Part shown: in pieces, positions 1 through 6,669 of the stretch
Numbering within the stretch: the stretch's first letter is position 1
Layout of the letters: every line of letters starts with the position of its first letter
Notes under the pieces: model-generated
Seen by the model: the letters and a program-made list of their open reading frames with translations, nothing else
The model's database searches: none
What the model was told of the DNA's origin: nothing
Program-made: the position numbers and the translations under genes
Source: JBBKWQ01 sp037969115
Lineage (GTDB): Bacteria; Actinomycetota; Acidimicrobiia; Acidimicrobiales; Ilumatobacteraceae
Direction of reading: 5' to 3'
Assembly: GCA_037969115.1 (NCBI GenBank)
Contig: JBBKWQ010000276.1
Span: 1-32,162, forward strand
DNA: 32,162 nucleotides

Positions 1-595
1 CCGGATGTCCGCCCGTTCGCCGGGCCGGCGCCGGGATCGCGGCCGTCACGGTCGCCGCCAGCTCGGTCGTCGTCTGGATCGGCCGCGCGGCCACGATCGC
101 CGCAGCGATTCGTCGGGCAAACCGTTCGTCGCCGAGTCGTTTTATGACGTCGGCGAGCTGGCGTTCCGGATAACCGTTGACCACGTCGTCGGCCGACCAT
201 GGCGCGTCCGGGTCCATGCGCATGTCGACCGGACCGTCGTGACGGTACGAGAACCCCCGCTCGGCTCGGTCGAGCTGTGGCGACGAGACACCGAGGTCGA
301 ACAGCGCTCCGCTCAGGCTTGGAATGTTCATCGCAGTCATGGCCTCATCCAGTTGGTCGAAACGGCATCGGTATGTCGACACTCGATCGCCGAACTGTGC
401 AAGCCGTTCAGTCGCCGCGGCGAGCGCAGCCGGATCCCGGTCGAGTCCGAGAATGCTGCAATCGGCGCGGGAGTTGAGGAGCGCCTCGCTGTGCCCACCG
501 CCGCCGAGCGTGGCGTCGAGGAGCACGCCGGCGGGGACGGCTTCGAAGATGTCGACGATCTCGTCGCGCATGACGGGTTCGTGTTCGAACGTCAC
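1..595 (-). CDS. rsmH: 16S rRNA (cytosine(1402)-N4)-methyltransferase RsmH, C-terminus cut off by window edge
   Basis: RsmH (MraW) uses S-adenosylmethionine to methylate N4 of C1402 in the 16S rRNA decoding centre. About 198 N-terminal residues are present; the rest lies beyond the left edge. The start is a GTG whose bases overlap the mraZ stop (GTGA), giving VTFEHEPVMRDEIVDIF, the usual HxPVM opening of the family. The SAM-binding loop LLDATLGGGGHSEALL lies near residues 25-40, followed by LGLDRDP and by FDLGVSSPQLD near residues 100-110, all typical of RsmH. It is translationally coupled to mraZ and should share its promoter, as at the start of most division/cell-wall clusters. Identification is firm; the completeness of the gene cannot be judged. 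Confidence 0.96.
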   Translation of the reverse strand, partial: MTFEHEPVMRDEIVDIFEAVPAGVLLDATLGGGGHSEALLNSRADCSILGLDRDPAALAAATERLAQFGDRVSTYRCRFDQLDEAMTAMNIPSLSGALFDLGVSSPQLDRAERGFSYRHDGPVDMRMDPDAPWSADDVVNGYPERQLADVIKRLGDERFARRIAAAIVAARPIQTTTELAATVTAAIPAPARRTGGHP

Positions 596-1020
596 GCTTC
601 GTCGCTCCAGTCACGCCGCGGCGCCTCGTGTTCGCCTTCGGCCCGCACGGCGTCGAATCGGGTCGGGCGCCAGATCTCGATGGCGTCCCACATGCCGACG
701 ACCGTGACGGGGGCGCCGCCCGAGAGCCCCGCGTGTTCGCGCAGCTTCTCGTCCAGCGTGACTCGACCCTGCTTGTCGATCGACGCCGCGACGAAGTATG
801 TCGCAACAGCACGACGTCGGCTCCGGCTCAGCTCACCGCGCTTCTGCGCCTCGATCAGCTCACGGGCGTGTTGTTCGAAGTCATCGGGCTGCCGGAGCAC
901 GATGCAGCCTTCGCCATCGAGTTCCAGATAGCAGCGTTCACTCAGCTCGGCACGAAATGTTGCCGGCAACGCCAGACGATGTTTGTCATCCAGCTGTCGA
1001 TCGTGAACACCAACGAACAC
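592..1020 (-). CDS. mraZ: Transcriptional regulator / division-cluster protein MraZ
   Basis: MraZ is a ring-forming DNA-binding protein of the AbrB/SpoVT fold that autoregulates the division/cell-wall operon. The 142-residue product has the normal length and the two tandem half-domains: LDDKHRLALPATFR (about residues 10-23) and IDKQGRVTLDEKLREHA (about 81-97). The family signature DxxGR is intact in the second repeat (residues 82-86, DKQGR). In the first repeat the glycine is histidine (DDKHR, residues 11-15), a small departure from the usual DDKGR. The start is GTG at 1018-1020 because the family begins with (M/V)FVG directly before the first repeat. The stop overlaps the GTG of rsmH by four bases. 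A strong promoter and MraZ boxes lie upstream at 1108-1160. Confidence 0.96.
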   Translation of the reverse strand: MFVGVHDRQLDDKHRLALPATFRAELSERCYLELDGEGCIVLRQPDDFEQHARELIEAQKRGELSRSRRRAVATYFVAASIDKQGRVTLDEKLREHAGLSGGAPVTVVGMWDAIEIWRPTRFDAVRAEGEHEAPRRDWSDEA

Positions 1021-1107
1021 GCTCCGTGACCTAATCCCTTCCCGTCTGGTTGCCCGCGGAGCCTGCCTGCCTCGCGGCGAGAGCGCGGACGCCTCTCACC
1101 GGGGATG

Positions 1108-1136
1108 ATTATTGCCCCAAGTATCACCAATGTCAA
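1108..1136 (-). promoter_or_regulatory. mraZ promoter (near-consensus -35/-10)
   Basis: On the minus strand TTGACA (1131-1136) is followed by a 17-base spacer and AATAAT (1108-1113), close to the sigma-70/SigA consensus. Transcription would start near 1100, leaving a leader of about 80 bases before the mraZ GTG. This is the only place in the window where both boxes fit so well. Confidence 0.8.
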
Positions 1137-1160
1137 CCATTGTTCCCCATTTCACCCCAC
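1115..1160 (-). promoter_or_regulatory. MraZ box: five 10-bp-phased repeats
   Basis: Read on the minus strand, GTGGGG, ATGGGG, ATGGTT, TTGGTG and TTGGGG end exactly ten bases apart (plus-strand units 1155-1160, 1145-1150, 1135-1140, 1125-1130, 1115-1120). This matches the known MraZ target: direct TGGGN-type repeats spaced one helical turn apart in front of mraZ. The array covers the -35 element and the spacer, so bound MraZ would block RNA polymerase. The two middle units are the weakest, with only TGG retained. Confidence 0.85.
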
Positions 1161-1163
1161 TTC

Positions 1164-1182
1164 TTGCCGATTCCTTGCCGAT
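1164..1182 (-). repeat. Direct repeat pair upstream of the MraZ box
   Basis: TTGCCGAT (plus strand) occurs at 1164-1171 and again at 1175-1182, 11 bases apart, immediately upstream of the outermost MraZ box and in a different sequence class from it. It could be a second regulator site at the mraZ promoter. No protein can be assigned. Confidence 0.4.
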
Positions 1183-1203
1183 CGAGCGTCAGTACGCTCG
1201 ATC
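1180..1203 (-). terminator. Hairpin between the lipoate-ligase gene and the mraZ promoter
   Basis: A perfect 10-bp stem, GATCGAGCGT / ACGCTCGATC, closes a 4-base loop. No T-tract follows on the minus strand. It lies downstream of the 1272-1946 gene and upstream of the mraZ promoter, where an insulating terminator is expected; it could alternatively be a protein-binding palindrome. Confidence 0.5.
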
Positions 1204-1247
1204 CCTGCCAAAAACACCGGCCTCGCTCAGCGAAACCGCCGAGGAAA

Positions 1248-1266
1248 TGCGCGCGGACCGCGCGCA
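1248..1266 (-). terminator. Intrinsic terminator just after the lipoate-ligase gene
   Basis: Five bases past the stop at 1272, the 19-base element TGCGCGCGG-N-CCGCGCGCA forms a GC-rich hairpin of about 8 bp. It is followed on the minus strand by TTTCC. It is the best candidate for ending the 4341-1272 transcription unit. Confidence 0.6.
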
Positions 1267-1271
1267 CGAGC

Positions 1272-1946
1272 TCAGCGCGGCGCGAGCAATCGAGCCACGT
1301 CGACGACGTCGACCGACTCGTCAGCGAGACTCGGCGCAGCCAGGTCGTCGGCGACCAGATCCGCTCGCAACAGCCCGACCAGTTCGCTGCGAACGTCTCG
1401 GCGATACATCATCGACTGGAACCGCGCACCATGGCGCGTTCTCCGCTGACTCACGCCGACCAGCTTCGCTCCAGCCACCGTCAGCTCGCCGGGGCCGAGT
1501 CCGTCGAAACAAACGAGATCAGACCACTTCGACGGTGCCATCGCTCGGTGCAGTTCGGTCGGAGCCCTGAACTGCAGCGCCGTCAACGCCGATCGCCATC
1601 GGCTGCCGAACGCGATCATCGAAGCCCGAACGTCGTCGATCGCATCGGGATGCTCGGCTGGCACGACGACATCGATCCAGAGCTGGGCACCCGGCTGGAC
1701 CAACACCACTCCCCCTCCGGAACGACGCATGACGATGTCGATGTCGCGGCGAGAGCATTCGTCGACGTCGACGAGATCGAGGTTCTGTCGTGACCCGAGC
1801 ACGAGCGCGGGACGCGTGACATCGAGCACCCAGGCAGCAGCGGGCGTGTCGCTCGTGATTCGTCGGTCGTGAAACGTCGCTGCGTCTTCGTGGAAGGTCT
1901 GGACCAGCGCCATCGACAGTTCGATCAGCGGGCGTGCCGATCCCAT
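1272..1946 (-). CDS. Lipoate--protein ligase A / biotin-lipoate ligase family protein
   Basis: Members of this family attach lipoate or octanoate (some biotin) to a lysine of carrier domains in 2-oxoacid dehydrogenases or GcvH, in the cytoplasm. The 224-residue product shows the family core: LDVTRPALVLGSRQN (about residues 41-55), the substrate-binding RRSGGGVVLV (74-83), and AGAKLVGVSQRR (159-168), whose lysine (161) is the conserved catalytic-site lysine. There is no C-terminal accessory domain, as in short actinobacterial LplA proteins. Start choice is uncertain. ATG at 1946 follows AAGGA but overlaps the upstream small gene by 22 bases; ATG at 1913 would avoid the overlap; GTG at 1958 is also open. 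It is the last gene of a minus-strand set and no lipoyl acceptor is in the window, so its substrate cannot be told. Confidence 0.82.
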   Translation of the reverse strand: MGSARPLIELSMALVQTFHEDAATFHDRRITSDTPAAAWVLDVTRPALVLGSRQNLDLVDVDECSRRDIDIVMRRSGGGVVLVQPGAQLWIDVVVPAEHPDAIDDVRASMIAFGSRWRSALTALQFRAPTELHRAMAPSKWSDLVCFDGLGPGELTVAGAKLVGVSQRRTRHGARFQSMMYRRDVRSELVGLLRADLVADDLAAPSLADESVDVVDVARLLAPR

Positions 1947-2167
1947 TCCTTGCACCACTGGAGGAACGCAACCGCATCGACCGGATCCGGGCGATGGTCG
2001 GCGTCGCCGTACTGGGTGAGCAGACGGAAGCGGAGGTAGTCACCGGAAGGAACGGGCAGGAACGGCGGCCTGCGCCACCACCGCGCGGGCGCTGTTCTCC
2101 TGGCCTGCCGAACCGCCGTGATCCACAACGATGGGTGACGTGCGACGGCGACCGCCACACGGATCAC
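1925..2167 (-). CDS. Conserved small protein of unknown function (80 aa)
   Basis: This short gene fills the space between the acyl-CoA dehydrogenase and the lipoate-ligase gene. Its GTG start overlaps the dehydrogenase stop (GTGA), the classic coupling arrangement, and its TGA lies 11 bases before an ATG of the next gene. The protein has a basic N-terminal half rich in Arg and Trp (RWWRRPPFLPVP), then a block that reads like a real domain: SGDYLRFRLLTQYGD, followed by RPDPVDAVAFLQWCKEW. From memory, similar small proteins (PxxFLPxPxxxYxxFRxxTxYG, then WC) occur in other actinomycetes, with no known function. No signal peptide or membrane segment is visible. The overlap at both ends and the conserved-looking motif are the evidence for it. 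Confidence 0.72.
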   Translation of the reverse strand: MIRVAVAVARHPSLWITAVRQARRTAPARWWRRPPFLPVPSGDYLRFRLLTQYGDADHRPDPVDAVAFLQWCKEWDRHAR

Positions 2168-3384
2168 TGCGGGCGGGGTTCTTTCGGGAGACCCAACACC
2201 ATCTCGCCGATGATGTTGCGCTGCACCTGCGACGAACCCGCATAGATCGTGCCGGCGCGAGCGTTGAGAAACGTGCCGACCCACGATCCCGACGAGTTCG
2301 GCGCTCCGGCGTCGTCGGTGCTGAACGCAGACGACGGCTCCCGTCCCGAAGGCGCCAACGCGTCCGCACCCAAGATGTCGACCGCCAGCTCGGTGACGAG
2401 CTGATGGTACTCGCTCCAGTACAACTTGCCGATCGCTGCATCGGGCCCGGGGTGATGACCGGCCAGGAACTGTGTGAGGACGCGCATGCCGTTGTACCGC
2501 ATGATCTCGACCTGACCGTATGCCGACGCGAGACGCTGGCGCATCACCGGATCGTCGGCCACTCCTCGTTCTCGGGCGAGCGCGAGGAGCCGATCGATCT
2601 CGGCTTTGAACCGGATCGGTCCGGTCGCCGCCGCCTCGCCACGTTCGTAGCCGAGCAACGTCATGGCGACCGCCCAGCCGTTGTTCACGCCACCGATGAC
2701 CTCGGTTTTGGGGGCGGTCGCGTCGGTGTAGAACACCTCGTTGAACTCGCTGTCGCCGGAGATCATCTTGATGGGGCGCACCTCGACACCCGGTTGACGC
2801 ATGTCGACGAGGATGAACGAGATCCCCTTGTGTTTCGACGCGTCGGGGTCGGTGCGCGCCAGGGTGAAGATGTGATCGGCAAGATGGCCGGCTGATGTCC
2901 AGATCTTCTGCCCGTTCAACACCCACTGATCACCGTCGAGTTCGGCCTTGAGTGCAACGTTCGCGAGATCGGAGCCGGCATTCGGCTCGGAGTACCCCTG
3001 ACACCACCGGTCTTCACCCGAGAGAATACGCGGGAGATAATGTGCCTTCTGCTCGTCGGTCCCCCATTGGAGGAGCGTGTTGCCGAGCATCTGAATGCCG
3101 AACACGTCGTTGGGTCCGCCCGACGGGACCCCGGATTTGACGAACTCCTCGGCGAGGATCACCTGCTCGAGCGCACTGAGACCGGCACCGCCGTACTCGA
3201 CCGGCCAGCCCGGCGCGAGATATCCGGCTTCGTACAGCGTGTGGCGCCACTCCTCGACGAAAGTGGCGAGCGCATCGCCCTCGAGCCGGCCGGTCCCTTG
3301 CCAGGACGTCGGCAGCTTCTCGGCGAGGAACGCCTGGACCTTCTCGCGGTATGCGTCGGCTTCTCGAGAATAGGTGGGCTGCAT
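2164..3384 (-). CDS. Acyl-CoA dehydrogenase (FadE family)
   Basis: A flavin enzyme that oxidises an acyl-CoA to the 2,3-enoyl-CoA, passing electrons to ETF. The 406 residues show the whole fold: helical N-domain with PVEYGGAGLS (61-70), FAD/substrate-binding GYSEPNAGSDLA (130-141) and WTSAGHLAD (162-170), the middle beta domain, and the C-terminal AGTIYAGSSQVQRNIIGE. The usual C-terminal catalytic glutamate (YEG in medium-chain enzymes) is alanine here (YAG, about residue 382). GYERG (245-249) places a glutamate (247) where isovaleryl-CoA dehydrogenase carries its base on helix G, so activity is likely. The start ATG has TAGTCT six bases upstream (possible leaderless start) and lies 21 bases after the ROK gene. 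The chain length or branch of the substrate cannot be read from sequence. Confidence 0.92.
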   Translation of the reverse strand: MQPTYSREADAYREKVQAFLAEKLPTSWQGTGRLEGDALATFVEEWRHTLYEAGYLAPGWPVEYGGAGLSALEQVILAEEFVKSGVPSGGPNDVFGIQMLGNTLLQWGTDEQKAHYLPRILSGEDRWCQGYSEPNAGSDLANVALKAELDGDQWVLNGQKIWTSAGHLADHIFTLARTDPDASKHKGISFILVDMRQPGVEVRPIKMISGDSEFNEVFYTDATAPKTEVIGGVNNGWAVAMTLLGYERGEAAATGPIRFKAEIDRLLALARERGVADDPVMRQRLASAYGQVEIMRYNGMRVLTQFLAGHHPGPDAAIGKLYWSEYHQLVTELAVDILGADALAPSGREPSSAFSTDDAGAPNSSGSWVGTFLNARAGTIYAGSSQVQRNIIGEMVLGLPKEPRPQ

Positions 3385-3390
3385 GCCACC

Positions 3391-3396
3391 AGACTA
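3391..3396 (-). promoter_or_regulatory. -10 element for the acyl-CoA dehydrogenase
   Basis: TAGTCT on the minus strand, six bases before the ATG at 3384. It implies the dehydrogenase can be transcribed separately from the ROK gene, as a leaderless message. Confidence 0.5.
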
Positions 3397-3405
3397 CTGA
3401 CGTTG

Positions 3406-4341
3406 TTACCCGCCGGTAGTACCGGGACCTGGATCCTCGTCACCGGTCGGAGCAACGGATACGGCCTGGTGATGTCGGGCGAGTGCCGCCGCCCCGACCA
3501 GGGGGCTCCGGTTGGCGACGCCGACCGCACGAACCGTCAATCCCGACAGGTGAGGGAGTCGCGATCGTTGGGCGATCTCGACCTTCACCGCCTCGAAGAA
3601 CGGCTGGCCGAACACGGTGGGTACGGAGCCAGCGACGACGATGTCGACGACATCGAGCGCGGCGGCCAGACTCGCCGCAGCGCGACCGACCATCAGCCCT
3701 GCACGTTCGATGATCACCTCGGGAGCGCGCGTGAGCGGACGATTCGTCGCCGCCTCGATCGCCCGGCCACCCGCATACACATCGAGACATCCGTGTGCGC
3801 CGCAGAAGCATTCAGCTCCCTCGGGTTCGACCTGCACGTGGCCGACCTGACCGAGATTGCCGTTGGCTCCTCCGAGCAGCCTTCCGCCGAGCACGACGCC
3901 GCCATCGACGTAGTCGCCGATGAGCAACGCGACGAAGTTGTCGGCTCCAGCGAGGTCGCCGCACCACCGCTCGGCCAATGCGAGTGCTCGTCCAGAGGTG
4001 TCGACCGTGACGTGCATCCCGGTGATCTCACTCAGTTCGTCGCGCAACGGGAACCCACGCCACAACGGCAATCCGATCGGTTCCATGGACCCACGGTCGT
4101 GGTCGACCGGTCCGACACACGAGACACCGCACGCGGTCGGGACGATGTCGTCGGGCGCGGCAGCGAGCACCCGGCTGACGAGCCGAGTGAGCGTCGGCCA
4201 CATATGACGGGCCGGGGTGGCAACTCGATCTCTGACGAGCACCTCCCCCCGCGCGTCGACCACGCCCGCTGCGAGACGACTCGGCGAGAGATCGATCGCG
4301 AGGAACCGCGATGAAGTCGTCGATTCGACGGCGTCGGTCAC
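3406..4341 (-). CDS. Degenerate ROK-fold protein, probably not a kinase
   Basis: ROK proteins are sugar kinases or sugar-responsive repressors. This 311-residue protein keeps the ROK zinc motif exactly: H168-x9-C178-x-C180-x4-C185 within a GNLGQVGH...ECFCGAHGCLD block. It also keeps the general fold. Nearly every catalytic element is altered. The first phosphate loop DxGGTK is DLSPSRL (17-23). The N-D-A catalytic segment is DTSGRA (114-119), with serine where the base aspartate sits. GTGIGGG is replaced by IGDYVDGG (141-148). The sugar-binding GExGH is GQVGH (164-168). There is no N-terminal helix-turn-helix. The start is GTG at 4341, set by TACCGT seven bases upstream; a longer reading frame exists but lacks family similarity. 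It may sense sugar or be structural. Compare the intact ROK glucokinase at 21276-22244. Confidence 0.83.
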   Translation of the reverse strand: MTDAVESTTSSRFLAIDLSPSRLAAGVVDARGEVLVRDRVATPARHMWPTLTRLVSRVLAAAPDDIVPTACGVSCVGPVDHDRGSMEPIGLPLWRGFPLRDELSEITGMHVTVDTSGRALALAERWCGDLAGADNFVALLIGDYVDGGVVLGGRLLGGANGNLGQVGHVQVEPEGAECFCGAHGCLDVYAGGRAIEAATNRPLTRAPEVIIERAGLMVGRAAASLAAALDVVDIVVAGSVPTVFGQPFFEAVKVEIAQRSRLPHLSGLTVRAVGVANRSPLVGAAALARHHQAVSVAPTGDEDPGPGTTGG

Positions 4342-4348
4342 GACGCGG

Positions 4349-4354
4349 ACGGTA
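4349..4354 (-). promoter_or_regulatory. -10 element for the ROK-fold gene
   Basis: TACCGT on the minus strand, seven bases before the GTG at 4341; part of the recurring leaderless-start pattern and the reason for choosing that start. Confidence 0.55.
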
Positions 4355-4381
4355 CAGCAAGATTCACAACGATTCCGAATA

Positions 4382-4393
4382 TCCTCCGGAGGA
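4382..4393. promoter_or_regulatory. Perfect 12-bp palindrome between divergent promoters (candidate operator)
   Basis: TCCTCCGGAGGA is a perfect palindrome in the 100-bp space between the ROK-fold gene and moxR. It lies 27 bases from the minus-strand -10 (4354) and 35 from the plus-strand -10 (4429), so one dimeric regulator could act on both. The regulator is unknown. Confidence 0.4.
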
Positions 4394-4428
4394 ACCGATC
4401 TCGGCGGCGTCATCGTGTCTCGAACGTC

Positions 4429-4434
4429 TACCCT
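4429..4434 (+). promoter_or_regulatory. -10 element for moxR operon
   Basis: TACCCT lies seven bases before the GTG at 4442; no convincing -35 is visible. It supports a leaderless moxR-DUF58-transglutaminase transcript. Confidence 0.55.
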
Positions 4435-4441
4435 TCACTGC

Positions 4442-5401
4442 GTGACGGACACTGCAATTGGCACGACAACGTTTGCGACCCACTTCGATGCGATCACCAG
4501 CAATGTCGCGAGGGTTGTGCACGGCAAGACGGAGGCGGTCGAGTTCGCGCTGATCGCCTTGCTCGCCGAGGGTCACCTCCTCATCGAGGACGTGCCCGGA
4601 GTGGGAAAGACGAGCCTCGCCAAGGCACTCGCCGCCTCGATCGACGTCAGCTGGAAGCGCGTGCAGTTCACGCCCGACCTCCTCCCGACCGATCTGGTCG
4701 GAGTCAACATCTACGAGCGGTCCGGCGAGCGGTTCCGGTTCCAGCCGGGCCCGATGTTCGCCAACATCGTGCTGGCCGACGAGATCAACCGAGCGTCGCC
4801 GAAAACTCAATCTGCGCTGCTCGAGGCCATGGAGGAGCGCCAGGTCACCGTCGATGGCACCACCCGGCCACTGGACCAGCCGTTCATGGTCATCGCCACA
4901 CAGAACCCGGTGGAACAGGAAGGAACGTATCGGCTGCCCGAGTCACAGCTCGACCGCTTTCTGCTCCGAATATCGCTCGGCTACCCGAGCCGGACGGCCG
5001 AGCTCGCCATTCTCGATGGGCTGGGAGCGAACGAGACGCTTCGCACCATTGCGTCCGTCGTGTCGATCGACGAGTTGAAGTCGATGATCGCGACGGTTCG
5101 CAACGTCTATGTCGCTGCCGCTCTGAAGTCGTACCTGATCGATCTGGCTGAGGCCAGTCGCCGGCATCCGGCCATCGAACTCGGGCTGTCACCGAGAGCC
5201 ACGCTGCAACTCGCGTCGGCAGCTCGCGGGTACGCAGCCGCGAGGGGTCGCGACTACGCAACCCCCGACGACGTCAAACACGTCGCCGTCCCGGTATTGG
5301 CTCACCGAATCATGCTGCGGGCCGATCGTGGTGCGCGGATGTCGGCCCCGGATGCCATCAACGAAATCCTCGCCGACGTATCGGTGCCGGTTGCGCGCTG
5401 A
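4442..5401 (+). CDS. MoxR-family AAA+ ATPase
   Basis: MoxR ATPases are chaperone-like machines that act with a von Willebrand-type partner, here most likely the DUF58 protein encoded two bases downstream. The 319-residue product has Walker A VPGVGKTSLA (51-60), Walker B VLADEINRA (110-118), sensor-1 IATQNPVEQEGTY (151-163, Asn155) and the MoxR-typical LLEAMEERQVTVDG after Walker B. The C-terminal lid follows, with GLSPRATLQL. The length is normal. The GTG start at 4442 is preferred over upstream codons because homology begins here and a -10 hexamer lies seven bases before it. The gene opens a plus-strand operon whose organisation (moxR, DUF58, transglutaminase) is widespread in actinomycetes. 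The exact client is not known. Confidence 0.95.
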   Translation: MTDTAIGTTTFATHFDAITSNVARVVHGKTEAVEFALIALLAEGHLLIEDVPGVGKTSLAKALAASIDVSWKRVQFTPDLLPTDLVGVNIYERSGERFRFQPGPMFANIVLADEINRASPKTQSALLEAMEERQVTVDGTTRPLDQPFMVIATQNPVEQEGTYRLPESQLDRFLLRISLGYPSRTAELAILDGLGANETLRTIASVVSIDELKSMIATVRNVYVAAALKSYLIDLAEASRRHPAIELGLSPRATLQLASAARGYAAARGRDYATPDDVKHVAVPVLAHRIMLRADRGARMSAPDAINEILADVSVPVAR

Positions 5402-5403
5402 TC

Positions 5404-6669
5404 ATGCCGACCCGACACGGCTGGACGGTTGCCATCGGCTCCCTCTTCGCCGTGATGCTCGGACGTGTGTTCGCGATCGTCGAACTGTTCGTGATCGCCG
5501 CCGGGTTGAGTGCCGCCGTGCTGGTTGCCGTCGCCGTCGTTCGATGGCAACGGCCCAGACTCGTCGCCCATCGCTGGGTCCACCCCTCGGTCCTCACGGT
5601 CGGTGACACGGGTCGCGTCGACCTGCTCATCCAGAACGAGGGCCCCTCACGCTCCGGGCGCGCGTTCCTCACCGAACCCGTGGGGCCATCGAACACCGCC
5701 AAGCTCACGGTCGCCCCGATGCGCCGAGGAGAACATGTCACAGCCGGCTATCGAGTGCCGGCGAGCCGGCGCGGGGTGCTCACACTCGGGCCGCTCGAAG
5801 TGGAACGACGAGACATCCTCGGGCTGGCGTCGGCCACCTCGTACGGTGCCGCGAGCCTCGACCTCATGGTCGCACCGCGCACGGTCGACCTGGCGATGCC
5901 CGAACTGGGCCACGGTGTGCTCGGGCGGCACCTCATGGCCCAAGCGCAACGAATGGGTGCCGGAGAGTTTCACAGCCTCCGCGACTACGTCGTGGGCGAC
6001 GAACCGCGGACGATCCATTGGGGGGCGTCGGCGAAATCCGACGGCTTGAAGGTACGAAAGTTCGAGACGCAGGGCGTTCGTCGCTGCGTGGTGGTGCTGG
6101 ACACGTCGTCCGAGACACCCATTTCGCGCCGATCCGATGTCGGCGCCGCCGAGTTGAGCGCAGCCGCCGCCGACGCGTTCGAGCGCGCGATCGTTGCCGC
6201 TGCAAGCCTCGTGAACAGCGCCGACCACGCGGGTCTCACGACTCGCTTCGTCACCAGCAACGACATCGACCTCCGGGGTCCGGATGTCGCATCGCAGACC
6301 CTGAAGGTGTTGGCCCCGATCGACAGGGGTGCCGAGGTCCACGACATCGAACGCGATCCAGGTGAAGGGCTCGGTCTCGTCGTCGTGGTGACGACCCATC
6401 CCGATTCGACGCTGTGGCGACGTACGGATCAATTCACCGATCCCACGCTGACTCGCGTCGGCGTCTTCACGATGGAGCCCGCTGCCGGTCGTCTCTCGGT
6501 AGATGCCTCGTCGGTCGAGCGATTCACCGACAGCTGGGCCGCTCTGGCGGGCAGCACGCGGCTTCTGGAGTCGCGTGACCATGCAACCGTCGCCAACCAG
6601 ACGGTTCGGTCGGAAGCCGACGAGCGCCTCGACGCCCGTGACCGTGAGTGGCAACGGGAGCGAGCATGA
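5404..6669 (+). CDS. DUF58 domain membrane-anchored protein (vWA-like)
   Basis: A 421-residue partner of MoxR. Two hydrophobic segments (about residues 7-20 and 24-46) anchor it in the membrane. A beta-rich cytoplasmic or membrane-proximal region follows, then the hallmark DUF58 motif GEFHSLRDYVVGDEPRTIHW (187-206) leading into SAKSDGLKVRKFE. The following VVVLDTSS (229-236) begins a vWA-like fold with a metal-site-like DTS. The C-terminal 60 residues are charged and probably disordered. The start lies two bases after the moxR stop and the stop overlaps the next ATG (ATGA), so the three genes are coupled. The biochemical role is unknown; family context suggests envelope or stress functions. 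Confidence 0.93.
   Translation: MPTRHGWTVAIGSLFAVMLGRVFAIVELFVIAAGLSAAVLVAVAVVRWQRPRLVAHRWVHPSVLTVGDTGRVDLLIQNEGPSRSGRAFLTEPVGPSNTAKLTVAPMRRGEHVTAGYRVPASRRGVLTLGPLEVERRDILGLASATSYGAASLDLMVAPRTVDLAMPELGHGVLGRHLMAQAQRMGAGEFHSLRDYVVGDEPRTIHWGASAKSDGLKVRKFETQGVRRCVVVLDTSSETPISRRSDVGAAELSAAAADAFERAIVAAASLVNSADHAGLTTRFVTSNDIDLRGPDVASQTLKVLAPIDRGAEVHDIERDPGEGLGLVVVVTTHPDSTLWRRTDQFTDPTLTRVGVFTMEPAAGRLSVDASSVERFTDSWAALAGSTRLLESRDHATVANQTVRSEADERLDARDREWQRERA

Noticed and set aside
1925..2926. 333-codon minus-strand frame in this region as a single gene
   Set aside because: Most of it is out of frame with the acyl-CoA dehydrogenase; only its last 80 codons, from the GTG at 2167, look like a real protein and are reported.
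3040..4314. 424-codon plus-strand open frame opposite the acyl-CoA dehydrogenase and ROK-fold genes
   Set aside because: It spans two minus-strand genes with recognisable domains and their promoter; GC-driven artefact.
3406..4341. Annotation as a second glucokinase
   Set aside because: The phosphate loop, catalytic aspartate and GTGIGGG are lost, so kinase function is not supported.
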